A DNA stretch of 64,000 nt, taken from NCBI GenBank assembly GCA_040386075.1, contig JAZKGE010000027.1:201848-265847 (forward strand), given 5' to 3'. This DNA comes from UBA4416 sp040386075. Its GTDB lineage: Bacteria; Bacteroidota; Bacteroidia; B-17B0; Aurantibacillaceae. The notes under the pieces are model-generated. The model was given only the letters and a program-made list of their open reading frames with translations, ran no database searches and had not been told where the DNA came from. The position numbers were made by a program, and so were the translations under genes. Shown piece by piece: positions 1 through 8,421 of this stretch (positions are counted from its first letter, which is position 1; the number at the start of each line of letters is the position of its first letter).

Positions 1-1
1 T

Positions 2-1303
2 AATGTATTCCTAGTGGATAATGACCGTTTTATGATCCAATCAGTAAACGAGTTATATTCGATGCAATTAAAATTAAATGAACAATTGGGATTTTCAAAA
101 GAGAGCAATCCTAATATCATTGAAATCAAGGAAGGCATTAAAAAGCTGAAGCAAAGTATGTTACTATACATAAATAACACGCGCAATGCTAGTTATAAAA
201 TCATGGAAAATATACAGAATGAAGTGCAAAAGTATATTGTCCAGATCAAAAATATTCCACCACAACAGCGGGATATCTTAAATATCCAACGAAAAGTTGC
301 TGTCAATGAACAGTTATATAACTTCCTGCTACAACGTAAAGCTAACATAAAAATTGGTAAAGCATCAATAGTTCCTGAAATGAAAATAATCGATAGTCCA
401 AGAAATCTTGGAGTTATCAGGCCGGATAAAAAAAACATTCAAACTGTGTTTTTAATAATAGGAGCTGTTTTATCTGCGCTTATAATTGCAATCAGATTTT
501 TCTTTTTTACTACTATCCAAACAGTTGAAGAGCTTAAAGAACAGACATTCTTGCCAATAATCGGAGACTTACCATTCCAAAAAGGAATATCAAACCTCGG
601 ATTTACAGTAGAGGAAAGTCCATCGTCTTATATTGCAGAAGGTTTCAGAACATTGAGAACCAATCTGCAGTATGTTATATTAAATTCTAATAAGAAAACT
701 ATTTTACTAACTTCTAATGCTCCGGGCGAGGGAAAAACGTTTAGTACCATAAATTTAGCTGCGCTTTTAGCTAAGAGTGGAAAGACAGTAGTAATGTTAG
801 AATTGGATCTACATAAGCCACGTATTCAAAAAGCATTAGAAATGAATGCCGACATCGGAATAAGCACTTTTATGGTAGGAGCAAATACTTTGGATGAAAT
901 TGTAAAACCTACCCTTGTTAAAAATTTGTATGTAATTTTATCCGGGCCCATTCCTCCTAATCCTTCAGATTTAGTACTATCAGAAAAACTAAAGGAACTA
1001 ATTAATTACGCTAAAGAGAAATTTGACTATGTGCTGATTGACACGCCACCAATTGGTATGTTAGCTGATGCATCTTACCTGATGCAGTATTCAGACATTA
1101 ACCTGATGGTGTTAAATACTAAGTTTGCTAATAAACACGTGCTTGATAATTTCCACAAACTGGTTGAAAATAATGACATCAGTAATATGTATTTGATACT
1201 GAACGGCGTTAAAAGAAAAAGAAGTAAATATTATTATTCTCGTTATGGATATGGTTACGGTTATGGCTACGGCTATGGCTACGGTTATTCCAAAAAGTCA
1301 TAA
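2..1303 (+). CDS. Wzc-like polysaccharide co-polymerase / BY-type tyrosine kinase, 5' truncated
   Basis: The reading frame is open to the left edge of the window, so the N-terminal part (Wzz domain and first membrane helix) is missing. A GTG at 14 lies in frame but is unlikely to be the true start. What remains is a coiled-coil-like stretch, a PxxP-containing end of the Wzz region, one membrane helix (about residues 145-165 counted from 14) and a cytoplasmic ATPase domain. The ATPase has Walker A APGEGKT near residue 236, a Walker A' region reading ELDLHKP and Walker B VLIDTPP. The C-terminus is a Tyr-Gly tract with eight tyrosines, followed by SKKS. In this family autophosphorylation of a Tyr-rich tail controls chain length and export of capsule or exopolysaccharide. 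It stands 5 bases before the epimerase gene, apparently at the end of an upstream operon. Confidence 0.9.
   Translation, partial: NVFLVDNDRFMIQSVNELYSMQLKLNEQLGFSKESNPNIIEIKEGIKKLKQSMLLYINNTRNASYKIMENIQNEVQKYIVQIKNIPPQQRDILNIQRKVAVNEQLYNFLLQRKANIKIGKASIVPEMKIIDSPRNLGVIRPDKKNIQTVFLIIGAVLSALIIAIRFFFFTTIQTVEELKEQTFLPIIGDLPFQKGISNLGFTVEESPSSYIAEGFRTLRTNLQYVILNSNKKTILLTSNAPGEGKTFSTINLAALLAKSGKTVVMLELDLHKPRIQKALEMNADIGISTFMVGANTLDEIVKPTLVKNLYVILSGPIPPNPSDLVLSEKLKELINYAKEKFDYVLIDTPPIGMLADASYLMQYSDINLMVLNTKFANKHVLDNFHKLVENNDISNMYLILNGVKRKRSKYYYSRYGYGYGYGYGYGYGYSKKS
1244..1288 (+). repeat. Hexanucleotide (TAYGGN) tract encoding the Tyr-Gly tail
   Basis: Seven tandem six-base units of the form TAY-GGN plus a final TAT encode (Tyr-Gly)x7-Tyr at the end of the Wzc-like kinase. 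The third positions vary (GGA, GGT, GGC; TAT, TAC), so the array is not freshly expanded, but a change in copy number would add or remove tyrosines without shifting the frame. Confidence 0.85.
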
Positions 1304-1308
1304 GTTCT

Positions 1309-2286
1309 ATGAATATCACCTCTGAAAAAATTGAAGATCTTTCCATACTAATAACAGGTGGGGCAGGTTTTATAGGCTCTCATCTGGCAGAACATTTTGT
1401 GAAAGCTGGAGCAAAAAAAATTGTTGTTTTAGATGATCTAAGTACGGGTTTTGAAAAAAACATCAGTAAATTATTTAAACACGATAATTTTGAATTTATA
1501 AAGGGAAGTATTGTTGATCTGGTAACATGCAAACTTGCTTGTAAGGGAATTGATGTTGTACTGCATCATGCTGCCCTGGGATCGGTGCCACGTAGTATCG
1601 AAAATCCAATGGCAACTAATGAGGTAAATGTATCGGGTTTTGTTAATATGCTACATGCATCCCATATTGCCGGAGTTAAAAAATTCATTTATGCGTCTTC
1701 TTCTTCTGTTTATGGAGATGATATGACTTTTCCAAAAACAGAATCCAAAACAGGGAATTTATTATCGCCTTATGCGGTTACCAAGCATACAAACGAAAAA
1801 TATGCGTCTGTCTTCTCATCCTTGTATGGACTTAAAACCGTCGGATTTCGCTATTTTAATGTGTTTGGCGAAAGACAAAATCCAGCCGGTGCTTATGCCG
1901 CAGTTATACCTAAATTTATTGATAGTTTGTTAAATGATAAATCACCAACCATTTTCGGAACTGGCAATAACACACGCGATTTTACTTACGTTGGCAATGT
2001 TGTATTAGCAAATACACAGGCTGTTTTAAATAATAAAATATCTGGAGGAACTGTCATGAATATCGCTTGCGGAGGTACTATTTCTGTGAATGATATTTTT
2101 AATCACATATCTGGTTTTTTAGCTGCCAGCTTAAAGCCTACTTATTGCCCTGAAAGAAAGGGAGAAATTAAAGATAGTTATGCAGATATATCCTATGCTA
2201 AAAATGGGCTTAACTATGAACCTCAAATCACAGTTATTGATGGTTTAGAGCGAACTGTGGAGTGGTTTAAATCGCAAATGGCTTAA
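1309..2286 (+). CDS. UDP-N-acetylglucosamine 4-epimerase-like SDR (WbpP/Gne type)
   Basis: An extended short-chain dehydrogenase of 325 residues. It has the NAD-binding motif GGAGFIG at residues 17-23, an SSSSVYG segment, and the catalytic Tyr155/Lys159 pair in YAVTK. The stretch AALGSVPRSIENP is typical of the WbpP/Gne group, which interconverts UDP-GlcNAc and UDP-GalNAc or their uronic acids. It should act in the cytoplasm to supply a UDP-sugar for the neighbouring polysaccharide genes. It follows the Wzc-like gene by 5 bases and precedes an inverted repeat at 2308-2334, so it probably closes the first operon. A UDP-glucose 4-epimerase activity cannot be excluded from sequence alone. Confidence 0.85.
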   Translation: MNITSEKIEDLSILITGGAGFIGSHLAEHFVKAGAKKIVVLDDLSTGFEKNISKLFKHDNFEFIKGSIVDLVTCKLACKGIDVVLHHAALGSVPRSIENPMATNEVNVSGFVNMLHASHIAGVKKFIYASSSSVYGDDMTFPKTESKTGNLLSPYAVTKHTNEKYASVFSSLYGLKTVGFRYFNVFGERQNPAGAYAAVIPKFIDSLLNDKSPTIFGTGNNTRDFTYVGNVVLANTQAVLNNKISGGTVMNIACGGTISVNDIFNHISGFLAASLKPTYCPERKGEIKDSYADISYAKNGLNYEPQITVIDGLERTVEWFKSQMA

Positions 2287-2307
2287 AAATTCTTTTTATT
2301 TCGTTCA

Positions 2308-2334
2308 ATTTTGAGTAAATTTGTTACTCAAAAT
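2308..2334 (+). terminator. AT-rich hairpin downstream of the epimerase gene
   Basis: A perfect 11-base inverted repeat: ATTTTGAGTAA, loop ATTTG, TTACTCAAAAT. It begins 22 bases after the epimerase stop codon. It is GC-poor and lacks a strong T run, so it could be a weak terminator or a protein-binding palindrome. A shorter palindrome, ATGTGA-GAAAA-TCACAT, follows at 2336-2352. Confidence 0.5.
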
Positions 2335-2390
2335 AATGTGAGAAAATCACATCAATTTACAAAGCTTGGTTAATAACTTATCATCTCTGC

Positions 2391-2422
2391 TTTGGATTAA
2401 TGATGATTAAAATTCATATTTG
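2391..2422 (+). promoter_or_regulatory. Bacteroidota-type promoter upstream of the UpxY-like gene
   Basis: TTTG at 2391-2394, a 20-base spacer and CATATTTG at 2415-2422 match the Bacteroidota primary-sigma consensus (TTTG, 19-21 bases, TAnnTTTG) with one mismatch. The predicted transcript start near 2429 leaves a leader of about 53 bases before the antiterminator gene. Confidence 0.6.
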
Positions 2423-2441
2423 GTAGTGTGATAATCAGGTC

Positions 2442-2463
2442 TCTTAGTCTATTGTGACTGAGG
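2442..2463 (+). promoter_or_regulatory. Leader hairpin overlapping the purine-rich ribosome-binding region of the UpxY-like gene
   Basis: TCTTAGTC (2442-2449) can pair with GACTGAGG (2456-2463) across a 6-base loop, giving eight pairs, two of them G-T. The right arm runs into AGGAGG at 2461-2466. In Bacteroides, UpxY proteins act on the 5' leader of their own operon, so this is a candidate recognition hairpin. That role is inference. Confidence 0.35.
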
Positions 2464-2481
2464 AGGCGAAGCTGTAAATGG

Positions 2482-2979
2482 ATGGGACAATGGTATGCAA
2501 TATATGTTAATTCACGTGCCGAAAAAAAAGTAGTAAGCTTGTTAAATGCTAAAAATATTGAAGCATATACACCAATTGTAAAGGTCATTAAACAATGGAG
2601 CGATCGTAAAAAAAGTGTTGAACTGCCTATTTTGAGCGGTTATGTTTTTGTAAGAGAAATTCAAACAGATCAGGATAAAATATTACAAACAAAAGGCGTG
2701 GTAAATTTTGTTAGATCCGATGGAAAAATGGCCATCGTGCGTGATATAGAAATTGAAAGACTAAAGCAACTGGTTCAGTTAGGTTACCAATTTGACACCT
2801 CACAAACCAACAAAATATACAGCAGGGGCGAAAAAGTGAAAATAACGTCTGGCGTACTAAAAAACCTCGAAGGTTATGTCCTCGAAAATGAAGATGGTAA
2901 ATTTATAGAAATAGTGTTGGAAAGCATTGGCCAGAGCATAAAAGCGAAATTACCAAAAGAGATATTGTTAAGTTCATAA
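2482..2979 (+). CDS. UpxY/NusG-like transcription antiterminator
   Basis: A protein of 165 residues with an N-terminal NusG (NGN) domain beginning MGQWYAIYV and a KOW motif near residues 118-150 (SRGEKVKITSGVLKNLEGYV). UpxY proteins in this family load onto RNA polymerase at the leader of long capsule operons and stop premature termination. The gene has its own promoter-like sequence and structured leader and stands at the head of the run of 35 same-strand genes, which fits that role. The start is ATG 2482; AGGAGG lies 15 bases upstream, which is rather far. Another ATG at 2478 would give only a 10-codon peptide in a different frame. The next gene starts 8 bases after the stop. Confidence 0.85.
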   Translation: MGQWYAIYVNSRAEKKVVSLLNAKNIEAYTPIVKVIKQWSDRKKSVELPILSGYVFVREIQTDQDKILQTKGVVNFVRSDGKMAIVRDIEIERLKQLVQLGYQFDTSQTNKIYSRGEKVKITSGVLKNLEGYVLENEDGKFIEIVLESIGQSIKAKLPKEILLSS

Positions 2980-2987
2980 ATGAAATT

Positions 2988-4871
2988 ATGTTAACAGCAT
3001 TAGGGAAATTATACAATAAAAAAATTGACGCAAGAGGGTTAGCTCTTTTCAGAATAATTTATTCACTGGTATTGCTTGGTGAAGTTATTCAATTATTTTA
3101 TTTCAGACATTTAATATATGACGTTGTTCCCAATGTTGAACTTTATGAAATAGATGTAACTCCAGCGTTTATAGTTTGGATTATTTCGCTTATTTGCTTG
3201 GTATTTGGAGTCTTTACCAGAACAAGTGCAATCATTAACTATATCTGCTCTCTGTTTTTTATTGCTACAATCAAGTCCTATGAGTATCACATGTTTTATA
3301 CTTATATGAGCATTAATTTTTTATTAATGTTTCTGCCGGTCTCAAGACAATGGTCATTGGACAGATTATTTCAAAAGATCAAATATTCTAATACGAGGTT
3401 CGAATATATACCCCAAAAAGAGGTGTCCTCAATGGCCTATTTTATTCCGGTATTTATTGGAATTGCTTTAGTGTATTTTGACTCGGTGCTATATAAATTA
3501 ACGGACGATATGTGGTTAAAAGGCCTGGGAATATGGTTGCCAGCATCAATGCCTATGACCACACAGGCTGCAGGCCATGCTGTTCTTAACCAGGAATGGC
3601 TGATGAAATTTTTAAGCCACTTTACAATTTTTTTCGAGTTTATATTTGTCTTTATAATGTGGACTAAGCGTTTGCGTTGGTTTTGTGTTATTGTTGGTAT
3701 AGGGTTGCACATTGGCATTTTGATAGAATTCCCTATTCCATTCTTTGCATTAGGTGTATGCGCAATTTACATACTTATGATGCCGGTAAGTATATATAGA
3801 AAGTTAAATAAATTTAAGATCAAAAACCCTAAATTGTTTTTTTATTACGACGCCGAGTGTCCTTTATGTGTAAGGACAAAAATAGTTATTCAACATTTCG
3901 ATATCCTGAAGGCCGTTTCATTCTTATCAATACAGGGTCACGCAAAAAACCAGCCGGCATTAGATAGGATTGAAGAAGAAAAATTATACCAGGATATTTA
4001 TAGTGTATCAAAAACAGGAAAAGTTTATAATGGAGTAAACACTTATATACAAGTATTTAATGTTATTTTTTATTTTAAGCCTATATCATGGCTCTTAAGG
4101 ATACCCGGAATTTATCATCTTGCTAAATTTGTTTATGCAAAAATTGCAAATGAAAGAGAAACCGAACGCTGTACTGAAGATACATGTGGTTACACTCCTC
4201 CTGTTGTACCTCAAAATAACAATGAAATAAAGCTATTAAAAACTTTTTCAGTTAACGACTTGTACAGAAAAATAGTTGTAGGTTTCTTTTTAATACTCAT
4301 TGCTCTTCAGTGTTTAGTATCGTTAAACTCACCACTAATAGTAAATGCCCGAAAAGCAGTAAAACTTAAAAATTCAGTTGTTGGAAAACATATTTCAAGT
4401 GTGAGTAATAACGTAAATAAAAATGCTAAAATATGGTTAGGTATAACTCACCATAGCCTATTTATGAAAACTCATTTTGATGAGTATGAACACATAATTA
4501 GTGTTAGTTATTGTAATAAAAAGTCAGGATTACAGAGATTGCCTATAATGGATGAACATGGTATGCCTGGCAGTTATTTGTATGGATTTAATTGGGCTAA
4601 ATGGACATTTAGAACCAATAGCCCCAAAATAGATAGTGTAAAATTAAGTTCGGGGATACGATCTTTCACAGCATTTTGGGCACAAAAAAATAATGTCAGC
4701 TTATTAAACGATTCATTTATAGTTTTCGTTAAAAAAGTTCAGATACCTACCGGCTGGCAACGTGATTTTTTAAGAACCCAACTTTCTAAGTCAACGTGGA
4801 TAGACGCCGGCAAAATTTATTGGAAGAATAAGTCCTATTATTCTAATATAAAAAATATTGAAACGTTATAG
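2988..4871 (+). CDS. HTTM membrane protein fused to a DCC1-like thiol-disulfide oxidoreductase domain
   Basis: A 627-residue fusion. Residues 1 to about 275 are a multi-pass membrane domain of the HTTM type, homologous to the membrane part of vitamin K-dependent gamma-carboxylase; it begins with an amphipathic segment and the motif DARGLALFRI. Residues about 283-400 are a DCC1-like (DUF393) domain with the signature FYYDAECPLC and a CxxC pair at Cys291/Cys294. After another membrane helix (about 428-448) comes a soluble tail of about 175 residues with no family I recognise. It probably acts at the inner membrane in redox or covalent modification, but the substrate is unknown. It lies between the antiterminator and sugar genes and so may be unrelated cargo or a maturation factor for an envelope protein. 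Confidence 0.75.
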   Translation: MLTALGKLYNKKIDARGLALFRIIYSLVLLGEVIQLFYFRHLIYDVVPNVELYEIDVTPAFIVWIISLICLVFGVFTRTSAIINYICSLFFIATIKSYEYHMFYTYMSINFLLMFLPVSRQWSLDRLFQKIKYSNTRFEYIPQKEVSSMAYFIPVFIGIALVYFDSVLYKLTDDMWLKGLGIWLPASMPMTTQAAGHAVLNQEWLMKFLSHFTIFFEFIFVFIMWTKRLRWFCVIVGIGLHIGILIEFPIPFFALGVCAIYILMMPVSIYRKLNKFKIKNPKLFFYYDAECPLCVRTKIVIQHFDILKAVSFLSIQGHAKNQPALDRIEEEKLYQDIYSVSKTGKVYNGVNTYIQVFNVIFYFKPISWLLRIPGIYHLAKFVYAKIANERETERCTEDTCGYTPPVVPQNNNEIKLLKTFSVNDLYRKIVVGFFLILIALQCLVSLNSPLIVNARKAVKLKNSVVGKHISSVSNNVNKNAKIWLGITHHSLFMKTHFDEYEHIISVSYCNKKSGLQRLPIMDEHGMPGSYLYGFNWAKWTFRTNSPKIDSVKLSSGIRSFTAFWAQKNNVSLLNDSFIVFVKKVQIPTGWQRDFLRTQLSKSTWIDAGKIYWKNKSYYSNIKNIETL

Positions 4872-4903
4872 TACTCAGGTTTGCAAAATTTAGTGAATAT
4901 TAT

Positions 4904-5068
4904 ATGCATTTATATGTTCCCATCCTCAAATTCAGGCTTTCAGCTGTGTTTTTATTTTTTGTGATAGCTTCAACCATTTTGCTCAGTCACTTATCATATA
5001 AATACTTTGAATCATATTTTCTAAAGTTCAAATTAAAATACACGTTGGTAAATTCAGGTCAAAACTAA
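4904..5068 (+). pseudogene. C-terminal remnant of an acyltransferase-3 (OafA-like) protein
   Basis: A short frame from ATG 4904 ends in TAA at 5066-5068, directly before the GTG of the next gene. It stays open upstream without a better start to the preceding stop codon. It encodes a hydrophobic helix followed by LSYKYFESYFLKFK, which resembles the last transmembrane helix and the YFE-PFL tail of acyltransferase-3 O-acetylases. Those proteins are normally 330-400 residues long. The piece looks like the 3' end left after a deletion or replacement, although a small expressed membrane peptide is possible. Confidence 0.5.
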
Positions 5069-5905
5069 GTGAAAATATTAATTACGGGCATATCAGGTTT
5101 TCTGGGAAATTATTTGTTTAATAACTGGACGAGTAATGACTTTCTATGGGGGATCACTCAATCTAACACGCCCATCAACAATAATCTTAATTTTCCGTTA
5201 TACAATATCTCAGAGCTAGATAAAATTGAACAACCTGACGTTGTAATTATGTGCCACGCAGTTATTTCAAATAGTAAAACAAAGGCTTCAAATGAAAATT
5301 TATTTGAGGGAAATGTTTTATATACCGAAAAGATCAGGAGAAAATTTCCACAGGCATATTTCATTTATACCTCTACAGTTTCTGTTTATTCTCAGGAGGA
5401 AGAACGTATAACTGAAGAATCAAGTATAAAACCCTCCAATGGTTATTCAATTTCAAAGTACTGGGGAGAATTAACTTTTAAAGACAGTAATGCAGGCATT
5501 ATTCGATTCTCGTCGCTGTATGGAAATGGTATGACTGAAGGAACCATAATTCCAAATTATGTAAATATGGCTTTGGATAAAAATGTAATTGAAGTATGGG
5601 GAAATGGAAGCCGGATGCAGAACTATCTTCATATTAAAGATGCTAAAAATTATATTGAGGCTTTAGCAGTTAAAAAGCTAAACGGTATTTTTTTGGGCAT
5701 TAATAGTGTCGAAAATAGTAATATCGAATTAGCAAAAATCGTTTCTGAAAAAACAGGCGCTGAAATTAGATTTATTAACGAAGATAACTCAGTGTCGGTT
5801 AAGTATAACAATGAATATACCTTATCCAAATTAAACATGTCACCTGGAGTAAAATTTAGTAAGGGAACAGAAGACTATATTGTATGGAAGCAAAAACAGT
5901 TTTAG
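5069..5905 (+). CDS. NAD-dependent epimerase/dehydratase (extended SDR)
   Basis: A protein of 278 residues with the nucleotide-binding motif TGISGFLG at its N-terminus, a YTSTVSVYS strand and a catalytic YSISK. It is an extended SDR acting on a nucleotide sugar; the product cannot be named. The start is GTG 5069, directly abutting the stop of the acyltransferase remnant. Its 3' end overlaps the ATP-grasp gene by 22 bases, which implies translational coupling. It is shorter than typical 310-340-residue epimerases. Confidence 0.75.
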   Translation: MKILITGISGFLGNYLFNNWTSNDFLWGITQSNTPINNNLNFPLYNISELDKIEQPDVVIMCHAVISNSKTKASNENLFEGNVLYTEKIRRKFPQAYFIYTSTVSVYSQEEERITEESSIKPSNGYSISKYWGELTFKDSNAGIIRFSSLYGNGMTEGTIIPNYVNMALDKNVIEVWGNGSRMQNYLHIKDAKNYIEALAVKKLNGIFLGINSVENSNIELAKIVSEKTGAEIRFINEDNSVSVKYNNEYTLSKLNMSPGVKFSKGTEDYIVWKQKQF

Positions 5906-6858
5906 TTACAGGAATTGGCGGTAACGTTGGTCAGGGGATTTTAAGAAATATCTCTTCTTTAAATTATCCAATCAGGTTAGTTGGAACAAACACAATTGAG
6001 TTCACTGCTGGAAATCACTTGGTAGATGCCTTTTATAAGACACCTTTTGCCTACGATACAGATTTTTTAAAAATAGTCATTGATATTATCAGTAAAGAAA
6101 AAGTTGACCTGGTAATTCCCTCTACAGATTACGAATCATATTACCTGGCATTAAACTCAGACAAACTGCCATGTAAATTAGCAACGTCAAGTAGTAATGC
6201 TACAGGGATTTACTTAGATAAATTTTTAACATGGCAATTTCATCACAAACACAATATTAGTTTTGCAGAAAGCATATTGCCTAGTGCATATCAACAAAGT
6301 TTTAGTAAGGCAATTGCTAAGCCAAGAAAAGGACGAGGTTCAAGAGGCTTGATCAAAAATGTTAAAGATGTTTCCGGATTATCAGACGAAGAATACATGG
6401 TGCAGGAACAAATCGACGGCAATGAAATTACAACAGCAGTTTATAACAGTTATTTAACCGGCGAAGTGATAGGCCTTATTACTATGGAACGCACATTGGA
6501 TAATGGTGCCACTAACTATTGTCGGGTTATTACTACCTATGATGATGAATTGCTTAAAATGGCAAAATTAATGACTGAAAAATTAAATTTGAAGGGAGCA
6601 TATAATATTCAGTCAATTGTAAATAACAACAATGAGATTGTTCCATTTGAAATAAATTGTCGCATATCAGGAACAAATTCTATCAGATCAAATTTTGGAT
6701 TCAAAGATGTCAAGTATACAATTGATGAATTACTGTATAATATAAAGCCTGAAAATCCTGTGATCATAAAAGGAGAAGCTCACCGCATATTGTTAGATGT
6801 GATTTATTCTGAAGGAACAAATAATGGTAACAATAAAGATAATTTTTTAATTTTTTAA
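5884..6858 (+). CDS. ATP-grasp family ligase
   Basis: A protein of 324 residues. It has an N-terminal preATP-grasp Rossmann-like fold (VLVTGIGGNVGQGIL) and a central ATP-grasp core with KPRKGRGSRG as the glycine-rich loop and EINCRISG as the Mg-binding segment. Relatives are annotated as carbamoyl-phosphate-synthase-like or carboxylate-amine ligases. The expected chemistry is ATP-dependent joining of a carboxylate to an amine or another acceptor. In a locus rich in amino sugars it might attach an amino acid or organic acid to a sugar amine; this is inference. It overlaps the SDR gene and is followed after 1 base by the HAD gene, so the three probably work together. Confidence 0.75.
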   Translation: MEAKTVLVTGIGGNVGQGILRNISSLNYPIRLVGTNTIEFTAGNHLVDAFYKTPFAYDTDFLKIVIDIISKEKVDLVIPSTDYESYYLALNSDKLPCKLATSSSNATGIYLDKFLTWQFHHKHNISFAESILPSAYQQSFSKAIAKPRKGRGSRGLIKNVKDVSGLSDEEYMVQEQIDGNEITTAVYNSYLTGEVIGLITMERTLDNGATNYCRVITTYDDELLKMAKLMTEKLNLKGAYNIQSIVNNNNEIVPFEINCRISGTNSIRSNFGFKDVKYTIDELLYNIKPENPVIIKGEAHRILLDVIYSEGTNNGNNKDNFLIF

Positions 6859-6859
6859 T

Positions 6860-7495
6860 ATGCATCTCTTACTTGACGCTGCAAATACGATAATTTACAA
6901 ACCCAAATTTTATACAACGTTTGTTGATGTTGTAAATGCAAACGCTCAAACAAATATTGAAATAGAGGAGTTAAGCAAAATTCATAAGATTATTTCAGAA
7001 TGTTTTACTTTTCCGGATAAAACTTCAAAAGAATTTTATTACGATTTTAATAAAGAGTTATTGTATGCTTTTGGTATAGTTCCTAGCGCTGCACTTTTAA
7101 ATACATTGTTCACAAGCTGTTCTTATTTACCCTGGGAAAAATACGAAGATACAAAATGGCTTAATGAAATTAATTGTGAAAAGTCGGTTCTGTCAAATTT
7201 TCATAATGGACTTAAGGATATTATGGAGTTATTATTTCCTGGACAGTTTCAATCGCTTACTATTTCCGAAAATGAAAACTGTCGTAAACCTGATGTCAAT
7301 TTTTATTTAGCTGCAGTAAAAAAATTAGATATTGATCCCTCCGAGATAGTTTATGTTGGCGATTCAGTTAAACTTGATCTTGAGCCTGCAATGGCTGTTG
7401 GGATGAAAGCATTTCTGATCGACAGAGGAAATTACTACCCTCATTGTCGACATCGTATTTCGAGTTTCCGAGATTTAGCCGAAAAAATTAAGTAA
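6860..7495 (+). CDS. HAD-superfamily hydrolase
   Basis: A protein of 211 residues. Motif I is LLDAANT (nucleophile Asp6), without the second acidic residue seen in most phosphatases. This resembles dehalogenase-type members, so phosphatase activity is not certain. An insert of about 100 residues forms the cap. The KPD segment supplies the conserved lysine, and VGDSVKLDLEPA gives the metal-binding acids. It lies between the ATP-grasp gene (1-base gap) and a GT2 gene whose ATG shares its stop codon, and probably acts on a pathway intermediate. Confidence 0.7.
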   Translation: MHLLLDAANTIIYKPKFYTTFVDVVNANAQTNIEIEELSKIHKIISECFTFPDKTSKEFYYDFNKELLYAFGIVPSAALLNTLFTSCSYLPWEKYEDTKWLNEINCEKSVLSNFHNGLKDIMELLFPGQFQSLTISENENCRKPDVNFYLAAVKKLDIDPSEIVYVGDSVKLDLEPAMAVGMKAFLIDRGNYYPHCRHRISSFRDLAEKIK

Positions 7496-8421
7496 TGAAA
7501 AAATTATCGTTAGTAGTACCCGTTTATTTTGAGGAAGAATGTATTCTGCAATTTATTGCAGAAACAACAACAGTTTTAAATAAACTTGATTTGGAATGGG
7601 AAATAGTTTTTATTGATGATGGAAGTAAAGATAATACGGTTGAATTAATAAAATCAAAATCTGTCCAGGAGTCACGGATCAAATTAATAGAGTTTTCCTA
7701 CAATCATGGTAAACAAATGGCGGTATCAGCAGGCATAAAACATGCAACCGGCGATTACTTGTTGTATATGGATCCCGATCTGCAAGATCCTCCGGATGAA
7801 ATACCTTTATTTGTTAACGAAATTGAAAAAGGTTATGATTTGGTATTTGGCATCAGAAAAGAAAAAATAGATTCTGTTCTTAATAAATTTTATTCTAAAA
7901 TATTTTGGGGCACCCTTAATAAATTTACAGGATTGGAAATACCTAAAGGGCTTGCTGTGATGCGTATTTTTAACCGACGGTTTGCCGATAAATTTTTGGA
8001 ATATGCAGAAACCAATCGTTTTATAGAAGGAATTTTCATGCATATCGGCATGAAGCGTAGCCAAATAGAAATTTCTCAACGTAAACGATTTGCAGGGACA
8101 AGCAAGTTTAATTTCAAGAAGAAAATGCAACTCGCATTTGATGCAATTTTTGACTTTTCAGAACTTCCTTTAAAGATGGCTTTGAAACTTGGGGTCTTAA
8201 TTGCCTTATTAGGCTTTCTTGCTTTATTTGTAATTTTCATTCTTAAGGTGTTTTTTATTGATTTTGCATTAGGTTGGCCATCACTTATCTCTGCTATTAC
8301 GGTTAGTTTAGGTCTTCAATTATTTTTTACTGGAGTGGCAGCGATTTACATCGGTAAAATATACCGGGAAGTTAAAGGAAGACCACTTTTTTCAGTTAAA
8401 GAACTCACTAATTTAAATTGA
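7495..8421 (+). CDS. Family 2 glycosyltransferase with C-terminal membrane helices (DPM1/GtrB/ArnC type)
   Basis: A protein of 308 residues with a GT-A fold. It shows VVPVYFEEE at the N-terminus, the nucleotide-binding FIDDGS and the metal-binding MDPDLQDPPDE. Two membrane helices close to the C-terminus (about 225-285) match polyprenyl-phosphate glycosyltransferases. It likely transfers a sugar from a nucleotide to undecaprenyl phosphate at the inner membrane. The ATG overlaps the HAD stop codon, and the stop overlaps the TTG of the next gene. Confidence 0.85.
   Translation: MKKLSLVVPVYFEEECILQFIAETTTVLNKLDLEWEIVFIDDGSKDNTVELIKSKSVQESRIKLIEFSYNHGKQMAVSAGIKHATGDYLLYMDPDLQDPPDEIPLFVNEIEKGYDLVFGIRKEKIDSVLNKFYSKIFWGTLNKFTGLEIPKGLAVMRIFNRRFADKFLEYAETNRFIEGIFMHIGMKRSQIEISQRKRFAGTSKFNFKKKMQLAFDAIFDFSELPLKMALKLGVLIALLGFLALFVIFILKVFFIDFALGWPSLISAITVSLGLQLFFTGVAAIYIGKIYREVKGRPLFSVKELTNLN

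Noticed and set aside
2336..2352. CRP-like palindrome TGTGA...TCACA upstream of the UpxY-like gene
   Set aside because: The half-sites are separated by 5 bases instead of the 6 needed for the classic CRP site, and it stands next to another hairpin. Kept only as a small palindrome.
2478..2510. Ten-codon frame overlapping the start of the UpxY-like gene
   Set aside because: It is better spaced from AGGAGG than the real start, but Bacteroidota depend little on Shine-Dalgarno pairing, and a frame this short is expected by chance.
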